Below, piece by piece: positions 6,719 to 10,620 of a stretch of DNA of 10,620 nt (position 1 is the first letter of the stretch; every line of letters begins with the position of its first letter). The DNA lies in NCBI GenBank assembly GCA_011375275.1, contig DRLW01000208.1:1-10620 (forward strand), read 5' to 3'. This DNA is from Bacteroidota bacterium (GTDB lineage Bacteria > Zhuqueibacterota > Zhuqueibacteria > Zhuqueibacterales > Geothermadaptataceae). The notes under the pieces were generated by a model, which had not been told where the DNA came from, ran no database searches, and was given only the letters and a program-made list of their open reading frames with translations. A program made the translations under genes and the position numbers.

Positions 6719-8578
6719 CTACTGTGCGGCCGGAGATGCCGGGGCCGGTTGCGGCACGGCTTTACCGGCCTCGACCAGTTGTGCCGTCATTTCATAGCGG
6801 ACGAAGGGGGTTATCAGGTAAACACCATTGAACCATGCTAATATTTCTTCCTGTATTTGTAAAGCGATTTTTACCCCTTCAGCACGGGCAGCATCGCCTT
6901 CCAGGTTCGCGATGCGTTTGCGGATCCACTCCGGGATCAGGATGCCGGGGACCTCGTGGTGCAGGAAGTCGGCATTGCGGGCGCTGACGATCGGCATTAC
7001 GCCGATAAAAAACGGCTGGTCAAAATCGCGGGCGATGTTCGCCAGTTCTTTGACCTGTTTCGGGTCATAGATCGGCTGTGTCATGACGAAATCTGCGCCA
7101 TTGGCGACTTTTTTCTCCAGCCGCCGCACCTGGGTGTGGATGCGCGCGACGTTGGGGTTAAAGGCCACGCCGACGGTAAAATCCGTTGCCTGCCCCATGG
7201 CCCGGCCGGAAAACGCCACGCCTTTGTTCATCTGTTTGATCATCCGGACCAGGTTGAAGCTGTTCAGGTCATACACAGAGGTCGCCCCGGGCTGGTCGCC
7301 GAATTTGGCCGGGTCTCCGGTGATGGCCAGAACGTGATCGATGCCAAGCGCATGCAGGCCCATCAGTTCGGCCTGTGTGCCGATCAGGTTCCGGTCCCGG
7401 CAGGAGATGTGCGTGACCATCATCACGCCGGTTTTTTTCTGCACTAAATGGCCAAGTGCGAGGTTACTCATGCGCGTGACGCCCAGGGATGAGTCGGCCA
7501 TGGTGATGGCGTCGGCGCCGGCTCGTTTCAGGGCCTCTGCTCCGTGAAGAATCCGGTCGTGCTGCAGGTCGCGCGGCGGATCGAGCTCGACGATGAACGT
7601 CGGCCGCTCTTTGACCAGCCAGACCAGATTTGGCCGCGCTTTGGGCTCAGCAGGAATGCGTTCGGTGACCAGCACGCTTTTGCGGACAGAGCGTTTCTGC
7701 GTCACCGGCTTCAGGCCTTTGAGAGCGTTGGCCATTGCGCGGATGTGCTTGGGCGTGGTCCCACAACACCCCCCGATCAGACGCACGCCCTGGTCGCGCA
7801 GGCGCAGGGCGCTGTCGGCAAAATATTCGGGTGTGGAGAGATAGTGGTAGCGGCCGTCGATATAAGCCGGCAGACCGGCATTGGGAAAGGCGGACAGCAG
7901 CAGACCGTCCTCCAGAGGAACCTGCTCCAGAGCCTGCAGAATGCCGGCCGGACCACGCGCACAGTTGACTCCGACAACATGTGCTCCCCTTTTTCGCAGC
8001 CGTTTGAACACCGGCAGGATGTGCTGGCCGTCGCGGGTGTAGCCGCTTTCATCGACGCTCAGTTGGGCGATAATCGGCAGGTCTGTGTTTTTCAGGGCAA
8101 CTTTGAGGGCCAGCTCCAGATCATGGGCATAGGCAAAGGTTTCCAGGATGAGCGCATCCGGCGCCGCACTGACCAGCGCCAGGATTTGTTCCGCGAAGAT
8201 TTTTTCCTGCCTGCGCGCCGAGACTTCATCGGTTTCGCCGGTACGCACCGGGCCGACCGAGGCGAGCACCCACGCCTGGTCGCCCGCTGCGGCGCGTGCC
8301 AGCTCAACGCCGCGGACGTTAATCTCCTCGACCAGATGTTCGAGTTCAAAGCGGGCCAGTTTGTGCCGGTTGGCCGTGAAGGTGTTGGTCTCCAGTGCCT
8401 GCGCGCCAGCCGCAACATAGTCTCTGGAAATCTCCTGGATCAGCGCAGGCCTGCTGATGTTCAGCTCATCGAAGCAGTGCGAGGTGGGGATGCCCTTGGA
8501 GTAGATCATCGTCCCCATGGCCCCGTCGCCGATGATGATATTTTCGCGCAAAGCCTCGAGAAAATTCTGCTTGTTCAT
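6719..8578 (-). CDS. bifunctional homocysteine S-methyltransferase / 5,10-methylenetetrahydrofolate reductase
   Basis: 619 residues from the ATG at 8578, chosen because AGGA lies six bases upstream; a TTG at 8626 in the same frame would overlap the preceding gene and lacks such a site. The N-terminal domain (about 1-290) is a homocysteine S-methyltransferase barrel, with DGAMGTM near residue 18 and the three zinc-ligand cysteines in GVNCARGP (C206) and GGCCGTTP (C271, C272). The C-terminal domain (about 325-595) is an FAD-dependent MTHFR barrel, with ELDPPR (331-336), AITGDPAKFGDQPGATSVYD and VMTQPIYD (498-505). The enzyme would reduce methylene-THF to methyl-THF and methylate homocysteine to methionine, the arrangement known from Bacillus subtilis YitJ. 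The methyl donor used by the N-terminal domain cannot be read from sequence. A Pro/Ala-rich tail (about 608-619) follows the second barrel. The gene lies 37 bp after the PhzF gene and 48 bp before the VWA gene, suggesting one operon. No SAM riboswitch was seen in the upstream leader. Confidence 0.95.
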   Translation of the reverse strand: MNKQNFLEALRENIIIGDGAMGTMIYSKGIPTSHCFDELNISRPALIQEISRDYVAAGAQALETNTFTANRHKLARFELEHLVEEINVRGVELARAAAGDQAWVLASVGPVRTGETDEVSARRQEKIFAEQILALVSAAPDALILETFAYAHDLELALKVALKNTDLPIIAQLSVDESGYTRDGQHILPVFKRLRKRGAHVVGVNCARGPAGILQALEQVPLEDGLLLSAFPNAGLPAYIDGRYHYLSTPEYFADSALRLRDQGVRLIGGCCGTTPKHIRAMANALKGLKPVTQKRSVRKSVLVTERIPAEPKARPNLVWLVKERPTFIVELDPPRDLQHDRILHGAEALKRAGADAITMADSSLGVTRMSNLALGHLVQKKTGVMMVTHISCRDRNLIGTQAELMGLHALGIDHVLAITGDPAKFGDQPGATSVYDLNSFNLVRMIKQMNKGVAFSGRAMGQATDFTVGVAFNPNVARIHTQVRRLEKKVANGADFVMTQPIYDPKQVKELANIARDFDQPFFIGVMPIVSARNADFLHHEVPGILIPEWIRKRIANLEGDAARAEGVKIALQIQEEILAWFNGVYLITPFVRYEMTAQLVEAGKAVPQPAPASPAAQ

Positions 8579-8615
8579 GATGTATCCTGTCGTGGTTACA
8601 GAGTCCCCTGTTTTT

Positions 8616-9524
8616 TCAGACTTCAAAATCCCCCTCGAAAACCCGGCAGCAGCTTCCGGACACGAGCACTTTTTCGATTTCTCCCTCGTTCACGATCACC
8701 TGTGACCGGATCAGCGAAGGGCGTTTGATGAAATGTCCCTGTTCGATGAGGAAACGGTTGTCATCCTGCCTGCCGTGCACTCCATTCCGGACGAGAAAAG
8801 CGCTCAGCGCTCCGGCGGCGCTGCCTGTGGCCGGGTCCTCGAACTCGAGGTGGCCACTGAGAAACCGGGCGTGCACATCAGCTCTGCCGGAAAATGTTTC
8901 GCGCGCAAAGGCATAGGCCATTTTGCAGCCGTGCTGCTCGCACAGGGTGCGCAGGCGCGGCGCATCGACGCTCAGCTCTTTCAAGGCATCGAGGGAGACC
9001 ACCGGTATCATCAAAAAGGGCAGGCCGGTGGAAGCAACCTGCGGGCGGGCGAAATTTACATCGAAAACTTCAGACCGGCAGCGCAGGGCCAGGGCCAGCG
9101 CATCGAGGTCAGCGAGTTCGCTGAGAAATTGTGGTTGCGCCTGTGTCATGGTCACGCGTATCACACGGCCGTTCTCGTGCTCGATATCAACCGGCAGAAC
9201 GCCGACACTGAGCTCCTGCCAGACACGCACCGGCGAACTGTGGAGCTCAAATCGGCCGAGTTCTGCGAGCAAAAAGTGGGTTCCTATCGTCGGATGCCCG
9301 GCAAAGGGCACCTCCATCACCGGCGTGAAAATACGGACTTTGTGGTTTGCACGCGCATCCTGCGGCGGGAAAACAAAAGTAGTTTCCGAAAGGTTGAGCT
9401 CAAAGGCGATGAGCTGCATCTCTTCATCGCTCAGCCCGGCAGCATCGGGAAAAACGCCGAGAGGGTTGCCGCCGTATTTGTGCTCGGTAAACACATCTAT
9501 TTGATAAAAATGATAAGTGCGCAT
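8616..9524 (-). CDS. PhzF-family isomerase/epimerase
   Basis: 302 residues from the ATG at 9524 (MRTYHFYQIDVFT), which matches where PhzF proteins normally begin. An in-frame ATG at 9551 adds nine residues, and GGAG about ten bases before it makes it a real alternative. Family marks are the N-terminal NLSETTFV with the catalytic glutamate (E47), GHPTIG (76-81) and the C-terminal EDPATGSAAG (229-238). The pseudo-twofold, diaminopimelate-epimerase-like fold normally spans about 260-300 residues, so the length is normal. PhzF itself isomerises a phenazine precursor, but most relatives have unknown substrates. No other phenazine gene is present, so a phenazine role is not supported. It is the first gene of the run leading to the methyltransferase/reductase, downstream of a sigma-70-like promoter at 9739-9767. 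Confidence 0.93.
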   Translation of the reverse strand: MRTYHFYQIDVFTEHKYGGNPLGVFPDAAGLSDEEMQLIAFELNLSETTFVFPPQDARANHKVRIFTPVMEVPFAGHPTIGTHFLLAELGRFELHSSPVRVWQELSVGVLPVDIEHENGRVIRVTMTQAQPQFLSELADLDALALALRCRSEVFDVNFARPQVASTGLPFLMIPVVSLDALKELSVDAPRLRTLCEQHGCKMAYAFARETFSGRADVHARFLSGHLEFEDPATGSAAGALSAFLVRNGVHGRQDDNRFLIEQGHFIKRPSLIRSQVIVNEGEIEKVLVSGSCCRVFEGDFEV

Positions 9525-9619
9525 GGCTGCTTTCTTCCCCGCGTAATTCATGACACAGCGCTCCGTATGAGAAAAGCGGAATTTTCCGAAAGCCGATACC
9601 CCATACGAAGAAGTTCCGG

Positions 9620-9637
9620 CCCGGCGTTCCGGCCGGG
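9620..9637 (-). other. GC-rich hairpin in the PhzF leader
   Basis: CCCGGC and GCCGGG form a perfect 6-bp stem around a 6-base loop. It lies in the transcribed leader, about 70-100 nt before the PhzF start. It is not followed by a U run on the minus strand, so it is not an intrinsic terminator as it stands. A direct repeat of GTTCCGGCC (plus strand) overlaps it. Its function, if any, is unknown. Confidence 0.35.
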
Positions 9638-9738
9638 TTGGCAGGGGTTATCCCGACGGTCCTTGTACAGAGCGGTGATTTGTGAACGATGCGGATTACA
9701 TTCTTTCTTGGGGAAGTTCGGTGTTTTTCAGGGTACAA

Positions 9739-9767
9739 ATTATTCAGGTTTCAGGGTTATTTGTCAG
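9739..9767 (-). promoter_or_regulatory. sigma-70-type promoter for the PhzF-led operon
   Basis: On the minus strand, CTGACA and AATAAT are separated by exactly 17 bases, each matching five of six consensus positions (TTGACA, TATAAT). Transcription would start near 9732, leaving a leader of about 180 nt to the ATG at 9551, or about 208 nt to the ATG at 9524. No other good pair was found in this gap. Confidence 0.55.
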
Positions 9768-9794
9768 GATATCCAGTTAACTCAGCTTTCGGGG

Positions 9795-9920
9795 CCTGGC
9801 TCAGAAAGCGTCATCTGTCATCCCGGCCAGGCGAAGCGTCGTGCCGGGATCTCATCTTTTTGGGCACGTGCCTGAGCCAGGGAGATTCCGGTCTTCCCCC
9901 GCGGGAAAACCGGAATGACC
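9795..9920. repeat. nested palindromic intergenic repeat element (REP/BIME-like)
   Basis: Several inverted repeats are packed into 126 bp. CCTGGCTCAG (9795-9804) pairs perfectly with CTGAGCCAGG (9872-9881). Inside this lies a hairpin with perfect 8-bp arms, ATCCCGGC (9820-9827) and GCCGGGAT (9843-9850), and a 10-bp palindrome GGCACGTGCC (9863-9872). To the right is a second hairpin (9885-9916) with 8 bp, a one-base mismatch and 5 more bp closing a 4-base loop. Its ends (GAGATTCCGG, CCGGAATGAC) mirror those of the first hairpin (GTCATCCCGG, CCGGGATCTC). The GTCATTCCGG/CCGGAATGAC type is known from short dispersed intergenic repeats in many bacterial genomes. I cannot confirm other copies, because there is none in this window. 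Confidence 0.6.
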
Positions 9921-10001
9921 GTTCTCGTGTCGGCACATGCTGTTCTCTGGTGGATTGGCTGAAAAAATGCAACCATGCTGAGTTAAATGGATAACCAGAA
10001 G

Positions 10002-10460
10002 TTATTTGATCTCCGGCCCCTTGAGCCAGTCGTAGCCGATTTCCGGATCATCATGTGCGATGCGGCCCTCCTCGGCTGGGTCATAGGTTTTGCTGGTGAC
10101 ATAGAATAAATGGGTAACGCTGCCGAGCACTTTACAGCCGTGGGCCACGCCAGCAGGGATTTTGACGACTTTGGCCGGATAATTTTCCCCCATCAGCACT
10201 TCCTGCAATTCGCCGTACGTCGGCGAGTCCGACCGCAGGTCTTTCATCACCAGGCGCAGGTTGCCGATGGGCACGTACCACCAGTCGATCTGAGTTTTAT
10301 GGATGTGCCACGCTTTGGCGACTCCCGGGTACATCTGTGAATGGCTCAGTTGTCCGAATCCTTCTCCGAAAAAGACATCTGACACACGGATAATTTCGCG
10401 AAAAAAACCGCGTTCGTCAGGAAAGGTTTTCAGCTCCTTGATTTCTACTCCGTCGATCAT
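10002..10460 (-). CDS. RmlC-type cupin, NDP-4-keto-sugar 3,5-epimerase family
   Basis: 152 residues from the ATG at 10460, chosen because GAGGAG lies eight bases upstream; the frame is open further (to 10538) but the extension does not look like the family. It matches the dTDP-4-dehydrorhamnose 3,5-epimerase fold: FPDERGFF (13-20), DLRSDSPTYG (74-83), IPAGVAHG (101-108), LFYVTSKTYDP and HDDPEIGYDW (136-145). By motif alignment from memory, H52 corresponds to the catalytic His, Y120 to the catalytic Tyr and D138 to the partner Asp. At 152 residues it is shorter than typical RmlC (about 180-190), and the usual RGLHYQ is replaced by KAWHIHK. It may therefore act on another nucleotide sugar, or be a related isomerase. 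No other sugar-nucleotide gene (RmlA, B or D) is in the window. It appears to be a single-gene unit or the end of an operon starting to the right. Confidence 0.88.
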   Translation of the reverse strand: MIDGVEIKELKTFPDERGFFREIIRVSDVFFGEGFGQLSHSQMYPGVAKAWHIHKTQIDWWYVPIGNLRLVMKDLRSDSPTYGELQEVLMGENYPAKVVKIPAGVAHGCKVLGSVTHLFYVTSKTYDPAEEGRIAHDDPEIGYDWLKGPEIK

Positions 10461-10536
10461 ACAGAGCACTCCTCGGTTGGTGCAGGTCAGGCACGCAGGC
10501 TTTCGCATGCGCGCGGTGTAAAATGTGCAAATAGAC

Positions 10537-10565
10537 AAAATAGCACATCCGCGGCTATTTTACAA
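10537..10565 (-). promoter_or_regulatory. possible sigma-70 promoter for the epimerase gene
   Basis: On the minus strand, TTGTAA and TATTTT are separated by 17 bases, each matching four of six consensus positions. TGC directly before TATTTT makes an extended -10. Transcription would begin near 10530, leaving a leader of about 70 nt. The surrounding sequence is AT-rich, so chance matches are likely. Confidence 0.35.
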
Positions 10566-10620
10566 ATATATCTTCGGTAATTTAGCGCGTCTTTTGTGCC
10601 TGCAACACAACAATGTAATA

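Larger units (their letters stand above)
9552..10001. other. 450-bp intergenic region between the epimerase and PhzF genes
   Basis: I see no convincing gene here. It holds a nested palindromic repeat element (9795-9920), a sigma-70-like promoter reading leftward (9739-9767), and the untranslated leader of the PhzF gene with a GC-rich hairpin (9620-9637). No clear rho-independent terminator for the epimerase gene (hairpin followed by a minus-strand T run) was found. Confidence 0.7.

Noticed and set aside
7544..8728. A 394-codon open frame on the plus strand
   Set aside because: It is an antisense shadow of the methyltransferase/reductase gene, whose motifs are unmistakable in the minus-strand frame. 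The plus-strand product shows no domain.
9424..9738. A 104-codon open frame on the minus strand upstream of and overlapping the PhzF gene
   Set aside because: It overlaps the PhzF coding region in another frame, has a low-complexity Arg-rich end, no recognisable domain and no good ribosome binding site.
8733..9875. A 380-codon open frame on the plus strand
   Set aside because: It is antisense to the PhzF gene and runs on into the intergenic repeat. Long antisense frames are expected in GC-rich codons, and the product resembles no family.
10608..10620. CAACAATGTAATA at the right edge resembles CAATAATGTAATA at 151-163 (12 of 13)
   Set aside because: Two short AT-rich matches lie at different distances from their genes (about 50 and 150 bp), so a shared site is not supported.

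Overview
The window is a bacterial chromosomal segment of roughly 50% GC. All six complete genes and one partial gene read on the minus strand, so transcription runs from high to low coordinates. No mobile element, tRNA, rRNA or CRISPR array was seen. The lineage cannot be fixed from the sequence. Periplasmic FG-GAP/UnbV domains, regulatory propeller-like repeats, a sigma-54 regulator and a YitJ-type homocysteine methyltransferase/MTHFR fusion would suit a Gram-negative environmental bacterium, such as the FCB/Calditrichota/KSB1 neighbourhood or a deltaproteobacterium-like group. That placement is inference.

Layout, in order of transcription. (1) At 10460-10002 there is a short RmlC-type cupin epimerase with its own strong ribosome binding site and a plausible sigma-70 promoter. 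(2) Between 10001 and 9552 lies 450 bp of noncoding DNA. It carries a nested palindromic repeat element (about 9795-9920), a good sigma-70 promoter (9739-9767) and a leader of about 180 nt or more. (3) A run of closely spaced genes follows: a PhzF-family isomerase (9524-8616), a bifunctional homocysteine S-methyltransferase/methylenetetrahydrofolate reductase (8578-6719), a VWA-domain protein (6670-5570), a 1215-residue membrane sensor histidine kinase (5431-1784) and its sigma-54-dependent response regulator (1787-396). The last two overlap by 4 bp (ATGA). (4) A 294-bp intergenic region (102-395) and the first 33 codons of another minus-strand gene (101 to the window edge) complete the window.

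The most interesting part is the left end. The sensor kinase has a very large ectodomain. It has W-containing propeller-like repeats, then five Asp-rich FG-GAP/VCBS calcium-binding repeats, then an ASPIC/UnbV domain, followed by three membrane helices and a cytoplasmic ATPase domain. It is translationally coupled to an NtrC-type activator. Just beyond the activator, the next gene has a good match to a sigma-54 promoter (186-201) and a perfect 16-bp palindrome (299-314) about 100 bp upstream of it, the geometry expected of an enhancer site. This suggests a self-contained chain of sensor, activator and adjacent sigma-54 target gene. The target is cut off by the window edge and was not recognised.

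Two features of the signalling pair are unusual. The kinase lacks a canonical H-box next to its ATPase domain. The activator has a variant sigma-54 contact loop (GSFTSA) and a variant sensor II motif (WRGNVRGL).
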